From: Eledone cirrhosa
Lineage: Eukaryota; Mollusca; Cephalopoda; Octopoda; Eledonidae
Direction of reading: 5' to 3'
Length of the DNA: 64,000 bases
Assembly: GCA_964016885.1 (NCBI GenBank)
Contig: OZ024745.1
Span: 54,643,800-54,707,799 of the forward strand
Both the position numbers and the translations under genes were made by a program. Positions 30,556 to 41,613 of this stretch are shown here, piece after piece. Positions within the stretch are counted from its first letter, which is position 1; the number at the start of each line of letters is the position of its first letter. The notes under the pieces were generated by a model. It was given only the letters and a program-made list of their open reading frames with translations, was not told the origin of the DNA and ran no database searches.

Positions 30556-31060
30556 GGAGAAAAGCTAGAGCCTGTCGGCTGAGCTCACGTCGATTCCGAC
30601 ACTGTAGTATTATCGTGGAAACCTGAACATTCATTCCCCGTTTTAGCCACATCGACCGCACCTACCACCCACCACACAACTACAGAGGTACACACATACA
30701 TAGGCGAATATACAGGCGCATGTTGACGTGCATAAATATTGACCTTCAGAGGGACACCTTGGTGAAACGCAACCAGGCCGCCCGCATACATACACATGCA
30801 CACAAGCCAAGGTAGAGTAAATAATACGTAAATCAAAAAGCGCGACGTTGCACAAGGAATTCGCAACAGATTTGTTTGCGACTATGAAGATATAGGCCAA
30901 AGTACCCCTACCATAGTTCAACCCGTAACTTTATCTTTCCTACCCCAATTACATATTTCTCTCCGCTTGCCCCTGAAGAAACAGCGTATGGAAATAGCTA
31001 AAGGTGGTAAACTCACCGTTGAAACAATGTGAGCTAAACCATCGTGCTCTAGCTTTTCAC
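30556..31060. repeat. Segment bounded by a 13-bp inverted repeat
   Basis: GAAAAGCTAGAGC (30559-30571) is repeated exactly inverted at 31046-31058, about 475 bp away. The left end continues CTGTCGGCTGAGCTC, weakly like repeat family R1. It could be a non-autonomous element with short terminal inverted repeats, or coincidence within R1-derived sequence. No ORF of note. Confidence 0.4.
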
Positions 31061-31149
31061 GATACTTAGATTTAGATTTCCCGAGTATTCAGTACTTAGC
31101 TGAACATGGTCTTACTAGTCGAGACTGGTAACACCCAATCTCCCTTGCT

Positions 31150-31233
31150 CTCTCTGTCTCTCTCTCCCCCTCTCTCTCTCTCACTCTCTCTATATATATA
31201 TATATACACATACACCACGCACATATATATATA
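31150..31233. repeat. (CT)n and (TA)n microsatellite
   Basis: CT repeats (31150-31190) followed by TA/TACA. Confidence 0.92.
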
Positions 31234-31432
31234 TAATTGTTTCTACTTTAGGCACAAGGCCAGCAAATACCCAGTTCATTACTGGTACTTTATTTTATCG
31301 ACCCCGTAAGGATGAAAGGCAAAGTCAACCTCGGCGGGATTTGAATTCAGACCGTAAAGAGACGTAACTATGGTGGAAAGCATGGCGTCCGACCCTCTAC
31401 CGATACTGCCAATCCACCGCCAATCCACCGCA
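31234..31432 (-). mobile_element. tRNA-derived SINE, full length
   Basis: Complete copy with tail AATTGTTTCTACTTTAGGCA, body CGACCCCGTAAGGATGAAAG, B-box and A-box in inverse. The 5' end shows an 11-bp duplication (CCAATCCACCG twice, 31408-31430). It forms an inverted pair with the next SINE. Confidence 0.93.
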
Positions 31433-31462
31433 CATATATATATATAATCATCACATATTATA

Positions 31463-31638
31463 TATGTGAATTGGCAGTATCGGTAGAGCTTTGACGCATA
31501 GAGTTACGGCCCTTTATGATCTGAGTTCAAATCCTGCCGATGTGAACTTTGCCTTTCATCCTTACAGGGTCGATAAAATAAAGTACCAGTAATGCACTGA
31601 GTAATTGCTGGCCTTGTGCCAAAAGTAGAAACAATTAT
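31463..31638 (+). mobile_element. tRNA-derived SINE, near full length
   Basis: Starts GTGAATTGGCAGTATCGGTA, B-box GAGTTCAAATCCTGCC, body and tail GTAGAAACAATTA. The region between A- and B-box is shorter than in other copies. Confidence 0.92.
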
Positions 31639-31681
31639 ATATATGTATGTGTGTGTATATATGTATATATATAGACATGTA

Positions 31682-31732
<51 letters not shown>

Positions 31733-31735
31733 GTA

Positions 31736-31769
<34 letters not shown>

Positions 31770-31775
31770 TGTATG
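31639..31775. repeat. Compound (TA)/(CA)/(GT) microsatellite
   Basis: TA and GT variants around a CA run. Confidence 0.92.
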
Positions 31776-32040
31776 TAGGTATAAATACATCCTTCTTAGA
31801 TAGACAAATGTATGGTCAGTTGAAATTAGGGAGATGCTTAGACGCATTTAGATGGATACATACAGAAAAATCATATATTCTTGCAATAAACTGCCATATC
31901 GCTTCTATTTATAGCACATAAACAAAACTGTCGTTCATATATTGGTCAAATTCGCGGGAAACGTGTAATATGGTGTACTGGAAAACGTTAATATGGTGTA
32001 CTGGAAAACATGAAAATCTGAGTCACAATGCTGAAGCGCT
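31776..32040. other. Anonymous spacer with a 23-bp tandem duplication
   Basis: AATATGGTGTACTGGAAAAC occurs twice in tandem at 31967 and 31990. Nothing else assigned. Confidence 0.45.
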
Positions 32041-32227
32041 AACAAACTATATACATGTATCTATCTATGTATGTATGTAAGTATGTATGAATGTATGTGT
32101 GGATCTATCTATGTATGTATGCATGTATCAATGGATAAATAGATGCACACATTCAGGCATAGAATCACACCCACACACAAACTCACAAGCACACACATTC
32201 ACACACAGATACATACACACAAATAAA

Positions 32228-32266
<39 letters not shown>

Positions 32267-32361
32267 GTATATGTGTGTGTATATATATGTACATATATAT
32301 ATATAATATATATATGTATATATACATATATAAATATACATACATATATACATATATATAT

Positions 32362-32445
<84 letters not shown>

Positions 32446-32450
32446 ATAGA
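32041..32450. repeat. Compound microsatellite: (ATGT), (CA), (TA), (GT)
   Basis: ATCT/ATGT tetramers, imperfect CA, two TA blocks and a (GT)n of about 42 bp ending at 32443. Confidence 0.92.
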
Positions 32451-32690
32451 TATCATAGATTAATATGCGTTCTTTGTTTGATGTCTCGTAAAATACGGTA
32501 TATTTTCCAATATTTATTTTCTGTGTACGATTGTACACATACCTTTACCATTCAACATCCGTGCGTTTATGTGTGAGTTTCTCTTTTACTTTTCGTTTTA
32601 TATCTTTAAAAGGATGAATTTTTAGAAAATTAATAAATGGAAATAGCGCGTCCTACTTTTTGTTTTTTTATAAAAAACAGCAGGAACAAA
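32451..32690. other. Anonymous spacer
   Basis: No feature assigned. Confidence 0.35.
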
Positions 32691-32874
32691 AAAACGCCCC
32701 CCCCCCCCCCCCCAAAAAAAAAAAACAACGCGAAGCATAACAGAACAAATATTCAACCTCTGAAGTTCACTAACATTTATTTATTCTGAATAAAGACTAA
32801 AATAAAAAAAAATTGAAAATACAAGAGAACCCCCCCCCCCACCATATTCTATAAAATAAAAGACTAGGAAAACA

Positions 32875-32905
<31 letters not shown>

Positions 32906-32951
32906 AATATATATAGAGAGACAGAGAGAGAAAGAGAGAGATTTATTTATA

Positions 32952-33007
<56 letters not shown>

Positions 33008-33050
33008 ACATTTATATATGTAAACTCCCCCTACACACACCCATATATAT
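32691..33050. repeat. Poly-C/poly-A runs and TA/GA microsatellites
   Basis: C17 followed by A12 at 32697-32725, C10 near 32830, then CA, TA and GA tracts to about 33005. Confidence 0.88.
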
Positions 33051-33160
33051 ATAGATGAACGCTCACAATTTAATATCTTTGTAAAAGAATATTTAACATC
33101 ACTGTTATGTATAGCAAACTTGCGCAAGCTTTCAGACGTGTGCTTTTCTGTTCCCTATGT
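33051..33160. other. Short anonymous spacer
   Basis: No feature assigned. Confidence 0.35.
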
Positions 33161-33312
33161 TGAGAGGATATATATATATATATATACACAATGAAATGCA
33201 TATCCAGCCAGCCACATACATACACACACAGTCATACACCCACCGTCAAAACCACACACACACACACAAATATACACACGTACGTATATATATATATATA
33301 TATATATATGTT
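33161..33312. repeat. (TA)n and (CA)n microsatellites
   Basis: TA at 33168-33186 and 33287-33310 with imperfect CA between. Confidence 0.9.
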
Positions 33313-33564
33313 TCTGATTGTGAGTTTGTATATTATTTTATGTCGAATGTAAACTGTACATGCGCGTATGTTTAAATGTGTAAGTGCGTGACAGTGCTCA
33401 TTCGTGTATATGCCAGCCCGTTGTTATATTCTAGAATGAATTTAGAGTTCTTGTGTTTGTAGGCATATCATTATTCCTACACGAATGAATGGAAAGCTTA
33501 TGACATTCCTTTAAAAATTATTGTCTGATATAATAAATTCATAAGCAACTTCAAATACACATAC
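33313..33564. other. Anonymous spacer
   Basis: No feature assigned. Confidence 0.35.
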
Positions 33565-33678
33565 ACGCAAACACACACACTTATTTATTTATATATATGT
33601 AAATATATATATGCAGTTACATAAATACATACACCCCCCCCCACACACACATATATATATACATATATATATATCTTT

Positions 33679-33742
<64 letters not shown>
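33565..33742. repeat. (CA)n and (TA)n microsatellites
   Basis: CA variants, C9, and about 25 TA units (33690-33740). Confidence 0.92.
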
Positions 33743-33794
33743 TACTTGAAATATCAAAATGTCAATTCCGAGAGGCACTTCATAGTTTTACTGC

Positions 33795-34345
33795 CGACTG
33801 AACCACAGCCGGTATGAAAATCAGTATTGCAAAGACTGAGAAATTCGTCTTCTGAAAAAAACCTTCGCAGTGCACACTATGAGTGGTGTTCTGCTGAAGC
33901 AGGCGGAGAAGTACAAGATCTCGGGGTCGTGTCCCCGTGTGATGGAAGGCAGGAGGCTGAATAAAGTGCAATCATTGCAAGAGCTGTCATAGTAATGCAC
34001 AAACATTTCTTCAACAGAATAACGGAGGTATGTGTAAAAGCCAAACATGCTATTATCAATTTGCTATTCGTGCCAAGTATGGTCAGGAATATTGGTTAAT
34101 GACCGAATGTAAAGGATTGTGAATACAAGCAGCCAAAATGACGTTCATCCGAAGGATCTTAGGCGTAACGTAACTCGATAGAGTATGTAGCCCGGACTTA
34201 AGAGAGTCGCCCCCTGTAGAGCCGTTAGAGATCACATCTCATTTATTACTAACATGTATTTTGAATGTGTCAGGAAAACTAATCTCTGGAAAGATTTTAC
34301 GGGTAAACCAAGCGGTATTATCACCCAAGGGTAGAACCTGAGCAA
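33795..34345 (+). mobile_element. LINE family A copy 2: RT C-terminal remnant
   Basis: Begins with GMKISIAKTEKFVF (the G-M-K-I-S...K-T-E motif after the catalytic box). After shifts it gives IQAAKMTFIRRILGVT and then a VEPL-type segment and GKILRVN. The order matches copies 1, 3, 4 and 5. No open frame longer than about 70 codons survives, so it is a pseudogene. Confidence 0.68.
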
Positions 34346-34587
34346 CATAGTTGTATATCCATTGAAGTAAGAAAGAGCGTATATAGATAAATACAAGATA
34401 TTTTGTGGAATAATTGGTGGCTGGACTATTCGGTGAAGCGTAGCAAATTTTTATTAGATTTTATCAGATTTTATTAGCTATCGTAATATTTTCGAATCAC
34501 GCGTAGAGATAAATGTAGTATATCAATAAGTAATTGATAATCAACAACGAAAGCAACAGCTACTACTACATATACTGATAATAATAA
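34346..34587. other. Spacer
   Basis: No feature assigned. Confidence 0.35.
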
Positions 34588-34804
34588 TAGGGTTTCTGAT
34601 TTAGGCAAAGGGCCAATCCTTTCGGGAGATGGAGAGAGCCAATTGAATCGACCGTAATGCGTTACTGGTGATTTATCTCCTTGACTCGGTCAGGATGATA
34701 GGTAAGACAAACCTCATCGAGATTTGATCTCAGAACGTAAAAGGATGTAACTCTGTGCCACAAACCATGCTGTCGGACGTTCTCCCGATACTGCTAATCC
34801 ACCG
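34588..34804 (-). mobile_element. tRNA-derived SINE, longer subfamily, diverged
   Basis: Contains an extra segment near GAGATGGAGAGAGCCAATTG that is absent from the common copies, then degenerate body, B-box (GATTTGATCTCAG) and A-box inverse. More mutated than its neighbour, so probably older. Confidence 0.8.
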
Positions 34805-34816
34805 TTATTACATACT

Positions 34817-34998
34817 ATTGGCAGTATCGGTAGAGGGTCGGACGCCATGCTTTCCAGCATAGTTACGTCCCTTTACGATCTGAGTTCAAATCCCGCCGAG
34901 GTTGACTTTGCCTTTCATCCTTACGGGGTCGATAAAATAAAGTACCAGTAATGCACTGGGTAATTGCTGGCCTTGTGCCTAAAGTAGAAACAGTTATT
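34817..34998 (+). mobile_element. tRNA-derived SINE, full length, well preserved
   Basis: A-box TTGGCAGTATCGGTAGAGG, B-box GAGTTCAAATCCCGCC, body and tail intact. A good reference copy for the family. Confidence 0.95.
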
Positions 34999-35033
34999 AC
35001 ATACTACTAGTACTGCAACTAGTAATAATTGGT

Positions 35034-35240
35034 TCTACTTTAGACACAAGGCCAGTAATTCTTTTTGTGGGGGATGGGAAAGTCGATGAAATCGATCCAA
35101 GTGCATTATTGGTGCTTTATTTTATTGACTCCGTAAGGATGAAAGGCGAGCTAGCCTCGGTAGGATTTGATTGCAGAACGTAAAGTGACATAATTCTATT
35201 CCACAAAATATGTTGTCTGACGCATTACCGATACACCGCT
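35034..35240 (-). mobile_element. tRNA-derived SINE, longer subfamily
   Basis: Has the extra GTGGGGGATGGGAAAGTCGA-like block between tail and body, also seen at 42707, and a degenerate B-box. Third member of a three-SINE cluster. Confidence 0.85.
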
Positions 35241-35375
35241 CTCTAACACTACTACTACTGTCATGACTGCTAATAATTATTAATAATAAAAATAATAATA
35301 ATATTTTGTTATTAAACAAAAAGACACTTGCAGTTTCAGATGTAATATCTCTATTGAGAATAGAATTCATATATA

Positions 35376-35472
35376 TACATACATATATGCATATATATAC
35401 ACATGTGTGTCTGTGTGTGTATCATATTTAACTATATATATATATATATATATGTGTGTCTGTGTGTGTATC

Positions 35473-35500
<28 letters not shown>
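35376..35500. repeat. (TA)n/(GT)n block with a 25-bp word repeated
   Basis: ATGTGTGTCTGTGTGTGTATC appears twice, about 50 bp apart, with TA tracts. Confidence 0.88.
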
Positions 35501-35504
<4 letters not shown>

Positions 35505-36290
35505 TCGACATTAAACCATTAAACATTTATGTTCTCTCTTATTGTATTCTCTTGTTATTGTTCAAGTCCACTTGCAGATGAAAACTTCATCAAATATTTG
35601 CTAAAATATATTACGTATAATATATTTTCTTTGGATCAGTCGATTGTTCAAACAGTGACGAGATGAAATAAATGATGGAATCGTATAAATGTTTTCATGC
35701 ATTCGATAATCCAATATTTAATTTCCATTCTTTGTATTGCCTCTCACACGAGGTTCTGCATTTTTTTTTTACCAGATACTGGTACGTGAACCAATATCTA
35801 CAGTGTAAATCATGTAACTATGCATAAATGTACAAATATGAAGTTTCGTTATCTATTGCAATGCAATTTCATTTCAGTGGTGGTAGTAAATTTTGAAGTT
35901 ATTGTTGTTTATTACCTACATTTATCCCTCCGCACTTGATTTAAAAGAACTATTAACTGAATAGGTCTGAACATGCTCTCCATGCATTTGTTTCATGGGT
36001 CATGATCTAATCATACATTATCAATGTATATTTAGTTATATATTGTAGATAGTATATTGTGATTTAATAGAAACTTGGCTCTTATTTTAGACAGGTCAAA
36101 CGATTACATAGAATTTCCTCTCTTGTCTTGTGTTGAGAATAATCCCATATTTATACACACTTCAGTTGAAACAATATTGTAAATCACTTCAGTTACACAT
36201 TCAGCTGTATCAACGTTATCAAGTGCATTACTTCCACGAATTAAATTGTGTCACAAGTTGCTTAGGAAAGTTGGTAACATTTTGGAGATG
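35501..36290. other. Anonymous region
   Basis: No feature assigned. Confidence 0.4.
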
Positions 36291-36433
36291 ATTATGAATA
36301 TATACTGAGTTCAAATCCCGCCGAGTTTGACTTTGCCCTTCATCCTTACGGGGTCAATAAAATAAAGTACCAGTAATGCACTGGGTAAATGCTGGGCTTG
36401 TGCCTGAAGTAGAAACAATTATGAATATATACT
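36291..36433 (+). mobile_element. 5'-truncated SINE with a perfect 16-bp target-site duplication
   Basis: The SINE starts inside the B-box (AGTTCAAATCCCGCC) and runs to the tail GTAGAAACAATT. ATTATGAATATATACT flanks it at 36291-36306 and 36418-36433. The promoter is lost, so this copy cannot be transcribed by pol III on its own. The duplication is direct evidence of target-primed integration. Confidence 0.93.
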
Positions 36434-37166
36434 TCGTCTAAAAGTTTCCTCTTGATTGTGACAGAACATTTCCAGCTAGAACAACCCAAATGAACTCCCA
36501 CGTTTCTTTCGTACACATTGATACCATGCAATAAATCCGGGGACCGCTGTACGTAACAAAGGAGAAATTATGTCGGACCGCTTTCTCTTCATGTGCTTTG
36601 CCATCGAATCCTAGGGATTTCCTGGTCCACAAACCGGCGTTTTCCTCCTGTCTGAAGAAAGCACTCCCCTGAAGTAGTGTGCCCGATGCAGCAAGTGATG
36701 CTGGTTGTTCTCATTACAGGGAACAGTTCGTCATCGTAGTGAATCCTCTAAGGTATAAGAAGAATATAAATACCTGTTCAGAGAAATTTTGTCCATCCAT
36801 CTTCCCTCATTCCTCATCAAACCAGTATAGTACAATAAAAAAATGAAAAGCCTAAAATGTCGCTAGAAATAGCAATCACTATTTTATATTGCACCATGGT
36901 GTGGATAAAATTTCTCTCAACAGGTATTTACATTGTTCGTACACCTTACAGATTTCCTTCGATGAGGAACAGTTCTGGTAATGATGGCCATATTAATCTA
37001 TTGGAATTGTCGTATTTATTCTTCATGAAGTGTTCTTTAGAGTACTTTACTGGGATCTAACCTTCAGTGATTTTGTATAAGATATTCTATATATATTTGA
37101 TTCTCTGAATGAGATCGTTTTAGAGATCCCTTTTCACTAAGATATAATATATTCGTAACAAATGTA
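36434..37166. other. Anonymous region
   Basis: No feature assigned. Moderate G+C in 36540-36740 without any recognised protein. Confidence 0.4.
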
Positions 37167-37296
37167 TTAATACACACACACATACACACACACACACAAA
37201 CACACAGACACACAGACACACACACACACAGACACACAGACACACACACACACAGACACCCACACACCCACACACACACACATATATATATATATC
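37167..37296. repeat. (CA)n microsatellite, imperfect
   Basis: CA repeats with ACAG and ACCC variants over about 115 bp, then a short TA run. Confidence 0.93.
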
Positions 37297-37714
37297 AAAG
37301 AATTAGACATTTGAACTGTCACAACTTAAATAAAATGAGTGTTGACATTTACTAAATATGATCTGATAACAATTCTTACCTGTAATATATTGCGGCTACT
37401 TCAAAGGAATAATTTACACTTTTGTAAAACCATCTCTTGAATAAGTGGAATTAGTGGATATATTCCAGACAATGTTTAAAACATAATAAAAAATAATTAA
37501 AAGATAAATGCAAACAATTGAGCAAAGTATGATCTACATTTAAAAAATCCGGATACGTGCATAAAAGTAGCAAAATAGATGAAACACAAATAACAATGCT
37601 ATCGCAAATATAATACATTAAAAAAGAACACCGCCACCAAAATACCGACGAACACCATCAAAGCTAAAACATTAATACCAACATCCACACATGCGCATAT
37701 GCACATGTACACTC
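37297..37714. other. Anonymous spacer
   Basis: No feature assigned. Confidence 0.4.
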
Positions 37715-37865
<151 letters not shown>

Positions 37866-38206
37866 TATATGTATTCAGCCATATATTATAAAAAAAAAAA
37901 CAAAGTAACATCGAACGTTCTGTGATGAGAAAGAACAGATTTAGTTAATCACGATAAAATTGGCAGAGATTCAAGATGTCAATTATGTCATCAATGGTGA
38001 CCGGAAAAATATATAAATGAAAGCCGAGCTTCTCATTACAGTTAGATTAATTACCTGAAGCTAGTTTTCGTTCAATTACCCTACATATGTAGCCATTTCC
38101 CATAATGAACGGTTAGCCAACGGTGGCATATAATTTAGTGCAGAACTGTATTAACTTTTGTAACATCATTATTCGAACTGAATTATGTGTACACCGTGTT
38201 CGGTGA
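37866..38206. other. Anonymous spacer
   Basis: No feature assigned. Confidence 0.4.
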
Positions 38207-38208
38207 GA

Positions 38209-38254
<46 letters not shown>

Positions 38255-38290
38255 TTATATATATACAATATATACATTTATATATATCTG
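38207..38290. repeat. (TA)n microsatellite
   Basis: About 22 TA units and TA-rich continuation. Confidence 0.93.
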
Positions 38291-38432
38291 TGTGTGTGTG
38301 TTTTTGCGTGCGTGTGTATGTGCACAGATGGATATATGATTTGAATAGTGTACTCTGTACGAAATAGTGCAATATAAATTCGGAATTTCGATTCTGACAT
38401 TCGAATAAACATATATACATACAGATATATGT

Positions 38433-38625
<193 letters not shown>

Positions 38626-38680
38626 TGTGAAGACTAAAGTCCGAACCTTATCGAGCCCTCTTTGGATTTTAGTCTTCACA
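38626..38680. repeat. Hairpin with 17-bp arms
   Basis: TGTGAAGACTAAAGTCC (38626-38642) pairs with GGATTTTAGTCTTCACA (38664-38680), 16 of 17 positions. The loop contains CCTTATCGAGCCCTCT, whose inverse recurs at 63369-63384. The hairpin is framed by (CA)n and (TA)n tracts. It is a likely short foldback-repeat relic. Confidence 0.7.
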
Positions 38681-38973
38681 TTTATTATATATATATATAT
38701 ATATATTTATAACATATGCTAATACTTGGAATATAACCCTATTGTATAGCTTCTCCGTGTTAATCGTCATCCATTCGTTATTAATACTCCAGGAACAGCT
38801 TACCTAGGAATTGTCCGATATCGGCCCTCCGAACAACGCAACTAAGTAAACATCTTGTTGAGCCAACCAACGTCGCACGTTAACATCTTCCACGGTACAG
38901 ATTACTTATAACCTCTCATTGCATAACCTTAAACGTTACCTCGTTTACTTTGATATATATATATATATATATA
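38681..38973. other. Anonymous spacer with short (TA)n
   Basis: TA runs at 38685-38706 and 38953-38975. No gene. Confidence 0.45.
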
Positions 38974-39126
38974 TAATTGTTTCTACTTTAGGCACAAGGC
39001 CAGCAATTACCCAATGCATTACTGGTACTTTATTTTATCGACCCCGTAAGGATGAAAGGCAAAGTCAACCTCGGCGGGATTTGAACTCAGATCGTAAAGG
39101 GACGTAACTATGCTGGAAAGCATGAC

Positions 39127-39130
<4 letters not shown>
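38974..39130 (-). mobile_element. tRNA-derived SINE, truncated at the A-box side
   Basis: Tail, body and B-box inverse are intact. The copy stops at GACGTC, before the A-box, at the border of a (TA)n tract. Confidence 0.93.

Positions 39131-39196
<66 letters not shown>
39131..39196. repeat. (TA)n microsatellite
   Basis: About 32 TA units replacing the missing SINE 5' end. Confidence 0.95.
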
Positions 39197-39198
<2 letters not shown>

Positions 39199-39564
39199 CA
39201 TTGGTGTACGAAACAGGTTTTATCTTATATTCTTGCTTCTGCCTCTCATCTGCCTGTAGCTTACTCTTGTTACTTTTCCCTGAAAGGCACCCTGTACAAA
39301 AGCGACACAACAAACTATACATACATCTATTTGTGATGGTCAAGTTTAGCCTCCTAACTGATTGCATTTATCGTTATTTTTGTTTTAATCTATGCCCAAA
39401 TACACTTGGCCGATTTATTTATGATGACACATTTTCTTAACTCTGTGTTTACTCTGGACGAAAATGTATTAACTTTTCGCTTCATTGAGTACTGGAAGTG
39501 TATTAAAATTCCGCACCATTGAGTGCTTTATAGCTGCCCCAAACAATTCGATTGGTATCTGCTA
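39197..39564. other. Anonymous spacer
   Basis: No feature assigned. Confidence 0.4.
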
Positions 39565-41092
39565 TCAACAACGCATCTGAGGTTCTCTTCTCTTCAGAGA
39601 GGTGCATCGTCGCCAAGTGATGAGAATAATTTGCTGATCTCCTAAACCCGATCACAACAGCATCTTTTGAGGTACACGAGGTGCACTTGGGAGTAGTGAC
39701 TAATCTCACAGAGGCTGAAATCACCAGATTATTTAAAGAGCTCAAATGTGGCAAGAGATATTAAAAGCCTTAAATAGAGAAGTTATTCTCTGGCTGAATC
39801 TTGTGTGCCGCGTGGACTGGATCTCTGCAAAGGCACCCAAGCAATGGCAAGCGGGAGAGATAATCTCAATTTTCTAAAAGGGAGACAAGAGAGATTGTTC
39901 CAATTGAAGAGGCATCTCCATTTTAAACCTCCGCGGTAAAGTCTATGCTACGTGTCTGGCAAAGAGATGCAGGGCAGGGAGGTTGTTGAGCTGATGAACT
40001 ATGTGGTTTTCGCCCCGGATGCAGCACAGTTGACCACAGGTCTTCGAGAAATTGTGGGAGTATTGCAAAGATGTATATTCTTCTTTTGTCGACCTTGAAA
40101 AGGCATATGACCGCGTTCCTTGGGACATGCTATAGGGGTTTATGCAGGCGTATAAGATTTGATCAACTTCTTGCTGTTCTGATGTGTGAATGCCCAAGTA
40201 TTTGTGTACGGATTAATTGTGATATATAGAAACCAGGCAATGTGGGAATCGGACTCCACCAAGGGTCCTTACTGTTATCTTTCCTGTTTATACGAACAAG
40301 ATTGACATGTACTACTGGGTTGGAAGTTGTATCACGACTTGCGTGTGTAAAATCAGTCGCTGGTAATTGACTCGACAGAAGGTGCTGCGAAAACTGAGAC
40401 ACAATTCGTATCATGTAAGCCTACACAGTTCACTCTACCTGTGAATAGAGCTCCACTGCAGCAAGTAGAGAGCTACAAGTATCTTGGAGCTGAGTTCACG
40501 AGTGATGGATGGATGGATGCTGAGTTAATTGTAAAAATTGCAGCAGCTAGTGCAGTAATGCCCCATTTCAGCTCTCGCTAATTAAAAGAAGGGAGGTAAG
40601 CGTAAACGCCAAACTCACTATCTTTAATTTGAGATTCATGTCAACCCTTTCCTATGGTCATGAATCTTGGGTAGTGATAAAAATAATACGATCGGGAATA
40701 CAAGCGGCCGAAATGGGGTTCCTCCGAAGTAACGTTATTCGATAGAGTGAGTAGCTTGGAGATCAGAGAGTCACCCCCTACTTCTCCGAATTGAGAGATC
40801 ACAGCTCCGATACTATGGGCATATCTCCCATAGAATATCTCAGGAAAGAATTGCTGGTCAGATTTTACGGGAAAAACCAATCGGCAGGTTACCCAGGTGG
40901 ATGGTTAGATAACTTCCATGAGATTGGTTGGTCTTGCTTGAGGAAACAGCCGGATCTGCTGGAGACAGTTGCTTTTGACAGGACCCGCTTGAAGGACTGT
41001 TTGCAGACTCTGCCTCCACGAAGAAGAAGAAGAAGAAGAAGAAGAAGAAGAAGAAGAAGAAGAAGAAGAAGAAGAAGAAGAAGAAGAAGAAA
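39565..41092 (+). mobile_element. LINE family A copy 3: linker, RT and 3' domain ending in (GAA)n
   Basis: Plus-strand frames read in order: DLLNPITTASFEV, LTEAEITRLFKELKCGK, VFRPGCSTVDH (the FRPG-ST motif), then VDLEKAYDRVPWDML in phase at 40098-40130, VGLHQGSLL, VESYKYLGAEFTSDG, STLSYGHESW and IQAAEMGFLRS. A (GAA)24 tract at 41021-41092 forms the 3' end. Four or more frame changes and stops break the protein. The FADD box is not visible, with the segment around 40300-40370 shortened. The element is dead. Its 3' end in a GAA microsatellite may be the family's normal tail. Confidence 0.8.
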
Positions 41093-41272
41093 GGAAAGTC
41101 TATTAAATCGACCCCAGTACGTAACAAGTACTTTATTTTATTGATCCCTTAAGGGTGAAAGACAAGGTAACCTCAGCGTGATTTGTTTGAACTCCGAAAG
41201 TAAAGGGCTGCAACACTATGCTGTAAAGCATGTTGTCTGAATCTGTATCGCTACTGCAAAAATCCCCCACCC
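41093..41272 (-). mobile_element. tRNA-derived SINE, longer subfamily, directly after a LINE
   Basis: Starts inside the subfamily-specific block (GTCTATTAAATCGACCCCAG) and continues through a degenerate body, B-box and A-box. Its tail end is lost at the junction with the LINE's GAA repeat, suggesting that one inserted beside or into the other. Confidence 0.78.
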
Positions 41273-41283
41273 TTATAATAATA

Positions 41284-41478
41284 ATAATAATTGTTTCTAC
41301 TTTTGGAACAAGGCCAGCAATTATCCAGTACATTACTGGTACTTTATTTTATCGATCCCGTAAGGATGAAAGGCAAAGTTAACCTCGTCGGGATTTGAAA
41401 TCAGATCATAAAGGGACGTAACTCTATGCTTCAAAGAATGTTATCCGACGCTCTCTTGATGCTGCCATTCCACACTGA
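41284..41478 (-). mobile_element. tRNA-derived SINE, full length
   Basis: Tail AATTGTTTCTACTTTTGGAA, body, degenerate B-box (GGGATTTGAAATCAG) and 5' end near CATTCCACACTG. Confidence 0.9.
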
Positions 41479-41570
41479 TTTCTTTTATTAGCTACAGCGT
41501 CGCAAGATATTGGAGACCACAGTAGGAGAAAAAAAACCCAGGGGAAAATGGACATAACCAACATAAAAAC

Positions 41571-41612
<42 letters not shown>
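41571..41612. repeat. (AGT)n trinucleotide repeat
   Basis: Fourteen uninterrupted AGT units. Confidence 0.96.

Positions 41613-41613
<1 letters not shown>

Noticed and set aside
34817..34998. tRNA gene suggested by A- and B-box
   Set aside because: The boxes belong to a tRNA-derived SINE present in many copies. No intact cloverleaf or terminator.
40858..41144. Frames with a long run of Arg (plus) or Phe (minus)
   Set aside because: They arise from the (GAA)24 tract at a LINE 3' end. No protein family.
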